A DNA stretch of 64,000 nt from Rhodocaloribacter litoris (GCF_011682235.2 NZ_CP076718.1:1-64000), one strand, 5' to 3'. Positions 40,190 to 49,060 are shown, counted from the first letter of the stretch. Translations and numbers: made by a program. Notes: generated by a model from the letters alone, not told the origin.

Positions 40190-41182
40190 ATGAGACCTGC
40201 CATCAAGCGAGGCGTAAGCCTCTACAGTTATCAGGAGGAATATTTTCTGAGGAAGATGACGCTCGAGGACTGCATTGCGGCTGCGGCAGCGGCCGGAGCT
40301 ACCGGCATCGAGGTCGTCGGAGAGCAGATGTTTCCCGGCTTTCCCCGACTGAGCGAGGCCTTCCTCGAACAATGGTTCGGCTGGATGGAGCAGTACGGCG
40401 TCGAGCCGGTAGCGCACGACATGATGCTGGACCTGGAACCCTACAAGGGCCGGTACCTGACGCTGGACGAGCAGCTAGCGTCAGTCCTTCGCGACCTGCA
40501 CTTCGCCCGGCAGCTTGGCTGCAAAGTGGTGCGGGTCATCGTCAATGCGTCGCCGGAGCTCATGGAGCGGGCCATTCCCTATGCCGAGGAGATGGACATC
40601 AAGCTGGGCATCGAGGTGCATTCCCCCTGGCACCTTCACTCGGCCTGGATGACCCGGCATCTGGAAGTGATGGAGAAGACGGGCACGAAGCACTTCGGCT
40701 TCATCCCGGACGGCGGCGCCTTCACCCGGCGCCTGCCGCGTGTGGCCGTCGAACGCATGATCCGTGAGGGGGCTGATGAGAAGATCGCCGCTTTCGTCTG
40801 CGAGCAGCACGAAAAAGGCGTGCTGGCCGAATACATCATCGCCGAGGTAGAGCAGATGTCGAATCGCCCGATCGACCGGGCTCTGGCCATGATGACGCGG
40901 CACAACGTCTTCAGCAATCCCCGGAGCATCGAACAGTTCGAGGGACGCATCGTGCATGTGCACGGGAAGTGTTACGAGATGCTGGAAGACAGCCTCGATG
41001 GCCGACCCTACGAATACAGCATCCCCTACGATGAGATCGTGGCCGCCCTCAAGAACATCGGCTTCGACGGCTATATCTGCACCGAATACGAGGGCAACCG
41101 TCACATCCAGGACATCATGGAGGTGAACAGTGTGGAGCAGGTACGCCGCCATCAGAGGATGCTCGAACAGCTCATCGGCTAG
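40190..41182 (+). CDS. C-glycoside deglycosidase alpha-subunit-like TIM-barrel protein (copy 1)
   Basis: A 330-residue xylose isomerase-like barrel. Candidate divalent-metal ligands are E142 (GIEVH), D174 (GFIPDGG), H259 (HVHGKCY) and E299 (CTEYEG); H144 is a likely catalytic base. Large subunits of known C-glycoside deglycosidases (DgpC, CarB and relatives) are barrels of this type that, with a small beta subunit, eliminate the aglycone from a 3-oxo-C-glycoside. The adjacent gene resembles that beta subunit, and a pyranose-oxidase-like protein is two genes beyond, which strengthens this reading. A plain sugar isomerase is the alternative. Confidence 0.78.
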   Translation: MRPAIKRGVSLYSYQEEYFLRKMTLEDCIAAAAAAGATGIEVVGEQMFPGFPRLSEAFLEQWFGWMEQYGVEPVAHDMMLDLEPYKGRYLTLDEQLASVLRDLHFARQLGCKVVRVIVNASPELMERAIPYAEEMDIKLGIEVHSPWHLHSAWMTRHLEVMEKTGTKHFGFIPDGGAFTRRLPRVAVERMIREGADEKIAAFVCEQHEKGVLAEYIIAEVEQMSNRPIDRALAMMTRHNVFSNPRSIEQFEGRIVHVHGKCYEMLEDSLDGRPYEYSIPYDEIVAALKNIGFDGYICTEYEGNRHIQDIMEVNSVEQVRRHQRMLEQLIG

Positions 41183-41224
41183 CGCTTGCCGCCTTCTTTC
41201 ACCTGTAGACCCGATCCGATTCCC

Positions 41225-41614
41225 ATGTTCGAAAAGTATATGATCGTGCCCGAGGAGGCACGCAACGTCACCGAAAACGGTCGTGTCACGGGGTTCCAGT
41301 TCGGGGCACGGTTGCCCTACTACCGGGGCGTCGGGCTTTCGCTCGTCGAGGACATCCAGGTGAAGATCGACGGGGAGCCGGTCGCCCCGGAAAACCTCAC
41401 CGTTACCGTCCACGGCAACACCTACACCCTCGAGGAGATGGCACGCACCTTCGAGGACCGCTGGGAGATGGGCGAGGTGGCCCTGATCACCATCCGGCGC
41501 GAGGGAGGCCTCCCGCCGGGCGAACACACGATCGACCTGCTCCTCAACCTGCGCATCTCGTACCTGCCGTTTCCGGCGATCCGGAAAGCTACGAAGACCA
41601 TCAAGATTCCCTGA
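41225..41614 (+). CDS. C-glycoside deglycosidase beta-subunit-like protein (DUF6379 type)
   Basis: A 129-residue protein, mostly predicted beta strands, matching what I recall of the DUF6379 / C-glycoside deglycosidase beta-subunit family: start MFEKYMIVPEEARNVTENG, the segment FQFGARLPYYRGVGLSLVED, and DRWEMGEVALITI. In known CGD complexes (DgpB/CarC type) this subunit packs on the barrel and helps form the active site. The start at 41225 matches the family; an upstream GTG/ATG would add an unrelated stretch. It lies 42 bases after copy-1 alpha and 3 bases before a second small subunit. Confidence 0.8.
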   Translation: MFEKYMIVPEEARNVTENGRVTGFQFGARLPYYRGVGLSLVEDIQVKIDGEPVAPENLTVTVHGNTYTLEEMARTFEDRWEMGEVALITIRREGGLPPGEHTIDLLLNLRISYLPFPAIRKATKTIKIP

Positions 41615-41617
41615 TCC

Positions 41618-42019
41618 ATGGGCCCACTAGACCAGTTCATCCTCGCCGATGACGCCCTGACGGCCACTCCTACCGGCGGTGCCGTGGCCTTTCGCTCCCA
41701 CTGGTACCGGTCGCTGCCGCTCTCGTGCATGGAGGTTCAGTTGAGCCTCGACGGTCGGCCAATCCCCCCGGAGGCCATGACGATCGTCGTGAACGGACAC
41801 ACGTATCCGGTCGAAGCCATGCCCGGGCTCATCGACGAATGGCTCTTCATCACCGACGCCGCCACGCTCCGCTTCGCCTGTACTCCTCCACTGGAGCGGG
41901 GCCGGGCCTACGCGGTGACCCTCCGCCTCGACCTCTACCCGCCCTACATCCTCGTCGGCCCCGACCAGGAGCCGTTGCTGGCTTCCAGCACCGTTACACG
42001 AATCCTCACGGCTGCATGA
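41618..42019 (+). CDS. Second, divergent C-glycoside deglycosidase beta-like subunit
   Basis: A 133-residue beta-rich protein with the same layout as its upstream neighbour: RSHWYRSLPLSCMEVQLSLD aligns with the ARLPYYRGVGLSLVEDIQVK segment, followed by a DGRPIPPEA turn and a DEWLFITDAATLRF strand pair. It is clearly a diverged paralogue. Its stop overlaps the next alpha-like gene by 4 bases, so it most likely pairs with copy-2 alpha. Confidence 0.7.
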   Translation: MGPLDQFILADDALTATPTGGAVAFRSHWYRSLPLSCMEVQLSLDGRPIPPEAMTIVVNGHTYPVEAMPGLIDEWLFITDAATLRFACTPPLERGRAYAVTLRLDLYPPYILVGPDQEPLLASSTVTRILTAA

Positions 42020-43041
42020 CCTTCCTCAACGCCCCACCTGCCATGTCCGAAATCAAGCTGGCCACGTCGCTCTTCTCGTATGCCATCGAGTGGCAATCGC
42101 GGACCTGGACGCTGGAGGACCTGCTGGCCCGGACGCGGGAGATCGCCCTCGGTCCCGGCCTGGAGATCATCGGCTTCCAGACTCTGCGCGGCTTTCCCCG
42201 TATCACGGATGCACAGGTGGCCGAGGTGCGGGGCCTCATGGAAAAGTATGCGTTCGAGCCGGTGTGCCTGGGCGCCAACGTGGATGTCCGTCTCCGGCGG
42301 GATCGGCTCATGACGGCCGATGAGACGGTGGCCTATCTGATCCCCCAGGTCGAGGTGGCGGCCCGGCTCGGGTTTCCCGTGCTCCGGGTCCAGATGACCG
42401 CCGGGCCGGAAGTGTACCGGAAGCTGGTTCCAACGGCCGAGCGGCTCGGTGTCAGATTGGGGATCGAACTACACACGCCTTACGGGGTCGATCATCCCCG
42501 TGTGCTCGCCATGCGTGCGCTTGTCGAGGAACTGGACACACCCTATCTGGGCTTCATACCCGACTTCGGCACGTCCATGCGGTCCCTCCCCACCGCCCTG
42601 CTCGACAGCTTCCGCGCCGTCGGGGTGAGCGAGGAAGTGCTCGCCATCACCCGGGAAGTCTGGGCCCTGGACGCACCGGCACCGGAACGGTTCGCCCGGC
42701 TCCGGGAACGCGCCTCGGCCGTCGGCGCCACTCCCCAGCAGTTGGGTCGCCTCAACATGGCGCTGAGCATGTGCGGGCGACAGCCCCCCGAGCAGTGGGC
42801 CGAGATCGTGCCCCGGACGGTGCACCTTCACGGCAAGTTTTACGGCTTCGATGCGGACGGGCGTGAACCTTCGTTCGACCACGAAACCATCCTCCGGGTG
42901 TTCCTGGACGGAGGCTACCGGGGCTACATCTCTAGTGAATACGAGGGAACGGCCTTCACCGATGCCTACTCCGGCTTCGAAATGGTGCGCCGTCATCATG
43001 AACTCCTTCATTCCATTTTACAGACCCTAGAGCAGCGATGA
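42016..43041 (+). CDS. C-glycoside deglycosidase alpha-subunit-like TIM-barrel protein (copy 2)
   Basis: A 341-residue barrel related to the copy at 40190 but strongly diverged. The same ligand set is kept: E151 and H153 (GIELHTPYG), D183 (GFIPDFG), H272 (VHLHGKFYG) and E308 (SSEYEG). The ATG at 42016 overlaps the preceding stop; an ATG nine codons later (MSEIKLATSL) is equally plausible. Two alpha/beta pairs in one operon suggest different aglycones or different attachment positions, such as 6-C and 8-C glycosides. Confidence 0.75.
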   Translation: MTFLNAPPAMSEIKLATSLFSYAIEWQSRTWTLEDLLARTREIALGPGLEIIGFQTLRGFPRITDAQVAEVRGLMEKYAFEPVCLGANVDVRLRRDRLMTADETVAYLIPQVEVAARLGFPVLRVQMTAGPEVYRKLVPTAERLGVRLGIELHTPYGVDHPRVLAMRALVEELDTPYLGFIPDFGTSMRSLPTALLDSFRAVGVSEEVLAITREVWALDAPAPERFARLRERASAVGATPQQLGRLNMALSMCGRQPPEQWAEIVPRTVHLHGKFYGFDADGREPSFDHETILRVFLDGGYRGYISSEYEGTAFTDAYSGFEMVRRHHELLHSILQTLEQR

Positions 43042-44576
43042 AGGTCGATGTTCTGATCGTGGGCACCGGGCCGGTAGGGGCCACGTTTGCCCGGTTGCTC
43101 TCCGAGCGCCGGCCCCGGGCCCGCATCCTCCTGCTCGATCTCGGCCCGCGCCTGACGGCGACGGCCGGGCTGCATGTCAAAAACATCGCGGATGCGACGG
43201 CGCGTGAACAGGCCCAGGTTCGCTCCCAGGGTCCCTACCGGCATCCCTACCCCGCCGTGAGTGTCCCCGAACGGGCGGAGGCCGTCCGGGCCGGTCTCCG
43301 CCATCCCGACTTTCTGGCGCGTCCGGGCACGCACCTCGTGGCGGAGACGGAAGAGGACCTCGCCGCGACCGAGATGCCGGCGGCGGCGCTCTCGAGCAAC
43401 GTAGGCGGCATGGCGGCCCACTGGACCTGTGCCTGCCCCCGACCCGGCAACGGCGAACGCATCCCGTTCCTGGCACCGGAAGACTACGAGCGCACCCTCA
43501 CCATGGCCGAGCGCCTTCTCCACGTGCGGCAGGATGCTTTCCCCGAAACGCCGGAAGGCGCCGCCATCCTGCGCGTGCTGGGCCAGGCCCTCAATGACCT
43601 CCTTCCCCCGCACCGCAGGGTGCAGCGGATGCCCCTGGCCTGCCGTCTCGATGCACAGGGACGTCGCCACTGGACCGGCGTCGATACGATCCTGGGCGAG
43701 GCGGCCCGGCCCGGCTATGAGGGTCCCATCACGATCCGGTCCGAAACACTCTGCCGCATGCTGCTGGTAGACCGGGACCGCGTGCGGGGAGCCGTCGTGG
43801 AGGATCTCCGAACCGGAGTGCAAGAAACCATCGAAGCCCGCGTCGTCTTCGTGGCCGCCGACTCGTTCCGAACGCCGCAACTCCTGTGGGCTTCTGGCAT
43901 CCGCCCGCCCGCTCTCGGGCGCTATCTCAATGAACACCCGTTCATCTTTACGTTCGTAGAACTGCGGCCCGATCTGGTCAACCCCGAGGATGCTCCGGCC
44001 TATGACCCGGCGGCCCGTGATGATCCCACGATCGGCGTCTTCTGGGTTCCCTTCGAGGCCCCTTCCCATCCGTTCCACGGCCAGATCATGCACATGGACG
44101 TCTCCCCGCTCCAGACCCGCTCCGAGCGCGATCCCCGGCACATCGTCGGGCTCGGATGGGGACCGCTCAAGGAGATGCGGGCCGAAGACCGGATCGTGTT
44201 CTCCGACGAACGCACCGATCACCTGGGCATGCCCGCCATGACGGTTTCCTACAGCCTTACCGAGTACGACCTCGAAGCCATCGAGGCGGCCCGTGAAGAG
44301 CAGGCCCGCGTGGTGGCGGCTTTCGGGCGTATTCTCGAGGAGGGACGGCAGACGCTGATGCCGCCGGGCAGCTCGCTGCACTATTGCGGCACGGTCCGGA
44401 TGGGCGAAGTCGATGACGGTACGTCCGTCTGCGATCCGTCCTCCCGGGTGTGGGGACTCCAGAACCTGTTCGTGGGCGGCAACGGGGTGATCCCGCTGCC
44501 CACAGCCTCCAACCCCACCCTCCACAGCGTAGCGCTGGCCGTGCTGGCCTGCGACCATGCCGCCGAACTTCTTTGA
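43038..44576 (+). CDS. Pyranose-oxidase-like GMC flavoprotein, candidate C-glycoside 3-oxidase
   Basis: A 512-residue GMC oxidoreductase. The FAD motif is VLIVGTGPVGATFARLL (5-21). GMAAHWTCACPRP (124-136) matches the pyranose 2-oxidase segment in which His binds FAD covalently; here that residue is H128. Probable catalytic residues are H448 (LHYCGTVRMG) and N492 (TASNPTLHS). CarA-type relatives oxidise the sugar C3 hydroxyl of C-glycosides, making the adjacent C-C bond breakable. It overlaps the copy-2 alpha gene by 4 bases. No signal peptide is seen, so it is cytoplasmic. The 3-oxidase activity is inferred from family and neighbours. Confidence 0.8.
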   Translation: MKVDVLIVGTGPVGATFARLLSERRPRARILLLDLGPRLTATAGLHVKNIADATAREQAQVRSQGPYRHPYPAVSVPERAEAVRAGLRHPDFLARPGTHLVAETEEDLAATEMPAAALSSNVGGMAAHWTCACPRPGNGERIPFLAPEDYERTLTMAERLLHVRQDAFPETPEGAAILRVLGQALNDLLPPHRRVQRMPLACRLDAQGRRHWTGVDTILGEAARPGYEGPITIRSETLCRMLLVDRDRVRGAVVEDLRTGVQETIEARVVFVAADSFRTPQLLWASGIRPPALGRYLNEHPFIFTFVELRPDLVNPEDAPAYDPAARDDPTIGVFWVPFEAPSHPFHGQIMHMDVSPLQTRSERDPRHIVGLGWGPLKEMRAEDRIVFSDERTDHLGMPAMTVSYSLTEYDLEAIEAAREEQARVVAAFGRILEEGRQTLMPPGSSLHYCGTVRMGEVDDGTSVCDPSSRVWGLQNLFVGGNGVIPLPTASNPTLHSVALAVLACDHAAELL

Positions 44577-44589
44577 ACGAGCGAGCCCC

Positions 44590-45507
44590 ATGCCATCGAC
44601 CCGTCCCCCCACCGGCCCCGACGTGCCCACCCTGACGATGCAGACCCTCGACCGCTTCCACCACCTCCCGGAAGGCGGTCCCCTGGGCGCTTCCAGGGTA
44701 TGGGGCGGTTTCCACATCAACCGGATCGAAGACTATCTCGCCCACCTGCCGTTTCCGCTGCCGCCGCACCGCAAGGCCTTCACCGACATGATCTTCCTCA
44801 CCGGAGGCACTTCGGTCCGCTTCAAAGGGCTGACGAAATACACGTTCGGACCCGGCCAGCTCTTCGTACTTCCCGCCTACCAGATCACCGCCCACGAACA
44901 TATGAGCCCGGACGCGCGGGGCTTCTATCTGCACTTCAACCCGGAGATGCTACGCGAGCGGGGCGTGGACGACCAGCGCTTTGCTATTCTAAACTTCACC
45001 ATTCATCCGGTCGTGACGTTCCCCCCTGCCACCCGTCAGGCCGTGCTGCACCTCTTCGAGCGACTCGAAACGATCTACCAGACCCTCGATCCTCCCGACC
45101 TCGACCTGGTGACGGCCTACCTCGTCGCCCTCCTCTTCGAGGCCGATCGCTGCATGGATACGTGCACGACCCGGTACCGGAACGCCGCAGCCTACCTCAC
45201 CCAGCGTTTCAAAGATGCGCTCTCCCGCCACATCTACGAACTCCATACGGTACAGGCCTATGCCGACCTGCTGGGCGTAACCCCGAACCACCTCAACAAA
45301 TGCGTCCGCGCCACGCTAGGCCGCCCGGCCAAGAGCCTGATCCGGGAAATGATGGTGATGGAGGCCAAACACTTCCTCCGCCATTCGTCACTCCAGATCG
45401 CCGAGATCGCCTTCCGGCTCGGCGAACAATCGCCGAGCAATTTCGCCCGCTTCTTCAAGTCGGAGACCGGGCTGACCCCGCGCGAATACCGAGAATCGCT
45501 CACGTGA
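44590..45507 (+). CDS. AraC-family transcriptional regulator
   Basis: A 305-residue protein with an N-terminal cupin-like sensing domain (KYTFGPGQLFVLPAYQITAH) and a C-terminal double helix-turn-helix, first helix pair near VQAYADLLGVTPNHLNKCV and second near IAEIAFRLGEQSPSNFARFF. It lies within the C-glycoside operon and is the only regulator in the 24-kb aromatic block, so it probably senses the glycoside or a phenolic intermediate. I chose ATG 44590 over an upstream GTG-type start that overlaps the oxidase end. Confidence 0.88.
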   Translation: MPSTRPPTGPDVPTLTMQTLDRFHHLPEGGPLGASRVWGGFHINRIEDYLAHLPFPLPPHRKAFTDMIFLTGGTSVRFKGLTKYTFGPGQLFVLPAYQITAHEHMSPDARGFYLHFNPEMLRERGVDDQRFAILNFTIHPVVTFPPATRQAVLHLFERLETIYQTLDPPDLDLVTAYLVALLFEADRCMDTCTTRYRNAAAYLTQRFKDALSRHIYELHTVQAYADLLGVTPNHLNKCVRATLGRPAKSLIREMMVMEAKHFLRHSSLQIAEIAFRLGEQSPSNFARFFKSETGLTPREYRESLT

Positions 45508-45512
45508 GTCCC

Positions 45513-46343
45513 ATGTCCACCCTGCTTCGCTGCCCGATCCGGCTGGTTGATCTGTCGCTCCCCATCTCCGAGCGCATCCGGGAGCCGCTCCCTACCCGGA
45601 TCGAGCGGGAGGATCATCGCACGGGCGCCCTCAACATGGCTCGGACCCTGCTGGGCGATGTCACGCCCGAAGCCTTCCCGGACGGCCTGGCCCTGGCCGG
45701 CGAGGTCCTGATGCTGACAGCCCATGCCGGCACCCACGTCGACGCGCCCTGGCACTACCATCCAACGGCCGGCGGCCGCCCCGCCCGCACCATCGACCAG
45801 CTTCCCCTTGACTGGTTCTTCCACGATGGGGTCGTGCTCGATTTCTCCGACCGGCCCGAGGGAACCTGTCTGGAACCAGAAGACCTCGAACACAAGCTGG
45901 ATGCGATCGGCTATACGCTCAAACCCTTCGACATCGTGCTGCTCCGCTGCGATGCCGACAAACGGGCCTATGACCCCGACTACGTCCGCATTCACGTCGG
46001 CGTCTCCGCGGAGGCTACGCGCTGGCTCATCGACCGGGGCATCCGTGTGATGGGGACGGACGGCTGGGGATGGGACGTCCCGCTGCACCTGCAGGTCGAA
46101 GCCTACCGGCGTCGGCCGCGCCCGGGCGTGATCTGGGCCGCCCACTTCGTCGGGATCGAGGCCGAGTATTGCCAGATCGAGAAGCTGGCCAACCTCGACC
46201 ATCTCCCTCCCTACGGGTTCATGGTGGCCTGCTTTCCGGTCAAGATCGAACGGGGAAGTGCCGGGTGGGCCCGGGTCGTCGCCCTCGTGCCCGAACAAGC
46301 AACGGATCTCCCTGCAACCCTATCGCCGCCCCCGGCGGGCTGA
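45513..46343 (+). CDS. Cyclase-family metal-dependent hydrolase
   Basis: A 276-residue member of the cyclase / kynurenine formamidase-like family. The metal motif HAGTHVDAPWHYHP (about residues 71-84) is intact, and GTDGWGWDVP and IWAAHFVG follow as in relatives. Members hydrolyse or isomerise lactones, amides and ring-cleavage products. Five bases after the AraC gene and 36 before the extradiol dioxygenase, it is likely to process a ring-opened intermediate. Exact reaction unknown. Confidence 0.85.
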   Translation: MSTLLRCPIRLVDLSLPISERIREPLPTRIEREDHRTGALNMARTLLGDVTPEAFPDGLALAGEVLMLTAHAGTHVDAPWHYHPTAGGRPARTIDQLPLDWFFHDGVVLDFSDRPEGTCLEPEDLEHKLDAIGYTLKPFDIVLLRCDADKRAYDPDYVRIHVGVSAEATRWLIDRGIRVMGTDGWGWDVPLHLQVEAYRRRPRPGVIWAAHFVGIEAEYCQIEKLANLDHLPPYGFMVACFPVKIERGSAGWARVVALVPEQATDLPATLSPPPAG

Positions 46344-46379
46344 TTATCGACCTTTCCACAACCCAACTACGTTCCGATC

Positions 46380-47348
46380 ATGGCTCGCAACCCGCATTTT
46401 TTCTCCCAGCTGGCCCACGTCGAGGTACTGACCACCGACCTGAAAGCCTCCGTCGCGTTCTTCGAGGAGATCGTCGGCCTGGACGTCACCGGACATGGAG
46501 ACGGTTCAGTCTACCTCCGTGCATGGGGCGACTATTTCCATCATTCTCTCAAACTGACCCAGGCTGACGCCCCCGGCCTGGGCCATCTCGGCTGGCGTGC
46601 CGACAGCCCGGAGGCCCTCGACGAGGTGGTAGCCCATATCGAAGCCCTGGGCCTGGGCGAGGGCTGGCATGAAGGAGAGCAGGGCCATGGACGAGCCTAT
46701 CGGTTTCGCACGCCCAACGGACACGCCTGCGAGGTGTTCTGGGAGGTCACCTGGTTGCGTGAAACCGGTACGCGCGGGAGCGTCTTTGCCGACCGCTATG
46801 CGAGCAACCGGCGTCGTGGCGTGTGCCCCCGGCGCTTCGATCATGTAACGCTCAACACGGGCAACTATCCCGCCGACAAGACCTTCTGGAAAGGACTCGG
46901 CCTCAAAAACCCCGACGAGATCCGCATCAACGACGACCTGCCGCCGGTGGGAGGGCTCTTTACCGTGGGCAACCTTTCACACGATATCGCCATCTTCACG
47001 GATCCGGCCCTGCAACCTGGCGAGGGCGCTCTCAACCACGTCTGCTTCAACCTGGACAGCCGGGAGGAAGTGCTCCTGGCCTGCGACTGGTTCATCGAAT
47101 GCGGCTACCGCCTCGCCATGGGCCCCGGGCGCCATCAGGCCGACGAGGGATTCTTCATCTACGTCGACGAGCCGGGCGGCAACCGGTTCGAGTTCTATGC
47201 CGGCGCACGGCTGGTTTTTGCACCCGACCACGGCCCCGACATCCACTACCTCAAGGACAACCCGAACGATGCCTGGGGCAACTACAACCCCTGGTCCGGC
47301 GATGGAACCTTCAAACCTGAGCACGGTAGCTTCCGGCGCCAGGAGTGA
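46380..47348 (+). CDS. Extradiol ring-cleavage dioxygenase (VOC family, catechol 2,3-dioxygenase-like)
   Basis: A 322-residue two-domain vicinal-oxygen-chelate dioxygenase. The Fe(II) 2-His-1-carboxylate triad is present in the second domain: H155 (RFDHVTLNT), H220 (ALNHVCFN) and E271 (NRFEFYAG). It would open a catecholic ring next to the two hydroxyls (meta cleavage), in contrast to the intradiol PcaHG in the same locus. The partner hydroxylase at 25444 could supply its catechol-like substrate. Confidence 0.9.
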   Translation: MARNPHFFSQLAHVEVLTTDLKASVAFFEEIVGLDVTGHGDGSVYLRAWGDYFHHSLKLTQADAPGLGHLGWRADSPEALDEVVAHIEALGLGEGWHEGEQGHGRAYRFRTPNGHACEVFWEVTWLRETGTRGSVFADRYASNRRRGVCPRRFDHVTLNTGNYPADKTFWKGLGLKNPDEIRINDDLPPVGGLFTVGNLSHDIAIFTDPALQPGEGALNHVCFNLDSREEVLLACDWFIECGYRLAMGPGRHQADEGFFIYVDEPGGNRFEFYAGARLVFAPDHGPDIHYLKDNPNDAWGNYNPWSGDGTFKPEHGSFRRQE

Positions 47349-47354
47349 AACGTC

Positions 47355-48890
47355 ATGCCCGCTCCCCTCTCGCCCCAGGACCGTGCCCTGACCCTGCTTG
47401 CGGTGTTGCTCGCCCTGTTCCTCGGGGCGCTCGACCAGACCATCGTGGCGACGGCCCTGCCGCGCATCGTCGAGGACCTCCAGGGCATGACGCGCTATGC
47501 CTGGGTGGCCACCACCTACCTGCTCGCCTCGACGGCCATGGTCCCGGTCTACGGCAAGCTGGCCGACATCATGAGCCGGCGGACGATCGAGCTCTGGACG
47601 ATCGGCCTGTTCCTCGCCGGGTCGGCCCTGTGCGGCCTCGCCGGGGAGTTCGGAACACTCCCGGTGCTGGGCGACGGAATGAACCAGCTCATCGTCTTCC
47701 GGGCGGTGCAGGGCCTCGGAGCGGCCGGCCTCTTCGCCATGGCGTTCATCGTCATCGCCGACCTGTTCCCACCGGCCGAGCGGGGGCGCTACCAGGGGTT
47801 CGTGGGCGCCACGTTCGGCATCGCCAGCGTGCTCGGCCCGCTCCTGGGCGGGCTCTTCGCCGACCATGGCGACGCCCTGTTGCCCGGCGTAGCCGGCTGG
47901 CGATGGGTGTTCTACGTGAACCTCCCCTTCGGCCTCCTGGCCCTCTGGTTCGTCCTCCGGCATATGCCGCGACTGGAACCCGCCCACCGCGGGCGGCTCG
48001 ACGTGGCCGGTGCCCTCCTCCTCGTGGGCGGGCTGGTCCCGTTCGTGCTGGCCCTCCAGATCGACAAGACGGCCCATCCCTGGACGAGCCCCTTCACGCT
48101 GGCCCTGCTGGGCGCGGCCGGCGTCCTGCTGCTCCTGTTCGTCTTGCGGACACGCCGCGCCGAGCACCCGCTGATCACCCTCGACCTGTTCCGCTGGCGC
48201 ATCTTCGCCGCGTCTGTCGGCGCCGTCTTCTTCCACGGCGCCGGCTTCCTCGGCCTGACCATTTTTCTGCCCCTCTACGTGACGGGCGTGCTGGGCACGA
48301 GCGCCACGGCGGCCGGCACGACGCTCATCCCGCTCTCCCTGAGCATCGTCTTCGGCTCGACGGTGAGCGGCCAGATCGTCTCCCGTGTAGGGCGTTACAA
48401 GGCCTTCATGGTCGGCGGCGGCCTCGTCGTCATCGCCGGGATCGCCGGGCTGACGCAGCTCTCGACCACAACGCCCTTCTGGGCCGTCGTCGCCCTGATG
48501 ATCATCTGCGGGCTGGGCCTGGGCCCCACGTTGCCGCTCTTTCCGCTGGCGGTGCAGAACGCCGTCGATGCGCGCCGACTGGGCCAGGCCACGAGCGCCA
48601 TCCAGTTCTTCCGCCAGATCGGCGGGGTCGTCGGAACGGCCGCGCTGGGGACCGTCCTGGCCCTCACCCTCGTGAAAGCCCTCGGCCCGGACGTCTCCGT
48701 CCGCGTGGGCGAGGGGCTGGCCGGGACGCCGGCGGGACCACCGCCGGACGCGATCCGGGAGGTCTACGCCCTCGCCATCCGCCGCGTCTTCACGCTGGCG
48801 CTCCTGCTCGTCGCGACCGGCTGGGTGTTCACGCTGTTCGTGCCGGACCTGCCGCTCCGGAAGACGTTTTCCGAGCCCGCGGCGGCCTGA
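47355..48890 (+). CDS. DHA2-family MFS transporter (14 transmembrane helices)
   Basis: A 511-residue EmrB/QacA-type permease: GALDQTIVATALPRI (about 23-37) is the motif typical of the DHA2 family, and about fourteen hydrophobic segments follow. It starts 6 bases after the dioxygenase stop, so it is likely co-transcribed with the C-glycoside locus. It may export toxic phenolic intermediates or import substrate. Transport direction is not visible from sequence. Confidence 0.88.
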   Translation: MPAPLSPQDRALTLLAVLLALFLGALDQTIVATALPRIVEDLQGMTRYAWVATTYLLASTAMVPVYGKLADIMSRRTIELWTIGLFLAGSALCGLAGEFGTLPVLGDGMNQLIVFRAVQGLGAAGLFAMAFIVIADLFPPAERGRYQGFVGATFGIASVLGPLLGGLFADHGDALLPGVAGWRWVFYVNLPFGLLALWFVLRHMPRLEPAHRGRLDVAGALLLVGGLVPFVLALQIDKTAHPWTSPFTLALLGAAGVLLLLFVLRTRRAEHPLITLDLFRWRIFAASVGAVFFHGAGFLGLTIFLPLYVTGVLGTSATAAGTTLIPLSLSIVFGSTVSGQIVSRVGRYKAFMVGGGLVVIAGIAGLTQLSTTTPFWAVVALMIICGLGLGPTLPLFPLAVQNAVDARRLGQATSAIQFFRQIGGVVGTAALGTVLALTLVKALGPDVSVRVGEGLAGTPAGPPPDAIREVYALAIRRVFTLALLLVATGWVFTLFVPDLPLRKTFSEPAAA

Positions 48891-48991
48891 GTCGCCCGGG
48901 ACCGTCACGCCTCACCGTGGAGCTCCTGCTCCGGACCGGACGGGGTGTGCGCACACCGGGCCGTTTTCCCGAAGTCACGCGGGACAAGGTG

Positions 48992-49018
48992 TTGCTTTCT
49001 GTCCGGAAATGCTATCTT
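48992..49018 (+). promoter_or_regulatory. Weak candidate promoter for the SSS symporter
   Basis: TTGCTT (48992-48997) and TATCTT (49013-49018) are separated by 15 bases and lie 42 bases before the symporter start. Spacing is short for sigma-70, so this is tentative. It fits the 170-base gap after the DHA2 gene, where a new transcription unit would start. Confidence 0.25.
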
Positions 49019-49060
49019 GCCCCGGTTTGTCTCCCCCCGACCCAACCGGAGAGCGCATCG

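Noticed and set aside
40190-41182. Simple sugar phosphate isomerase annotation
   Set aside because: Not excluded, but the adjacent DUF6379-like subunit, the duplicate pair and the pyranose-oxidase-like gene fit a deglycosidase better.
47345-49060. N-terminal 572-codon extension of the SSS symporter frame
   Set aside because: It overlaps the DHA2 gene out of frame; symporter homology begins at the ATG at 49061, which has a Shine-Dalgarno-like GGAGAG.
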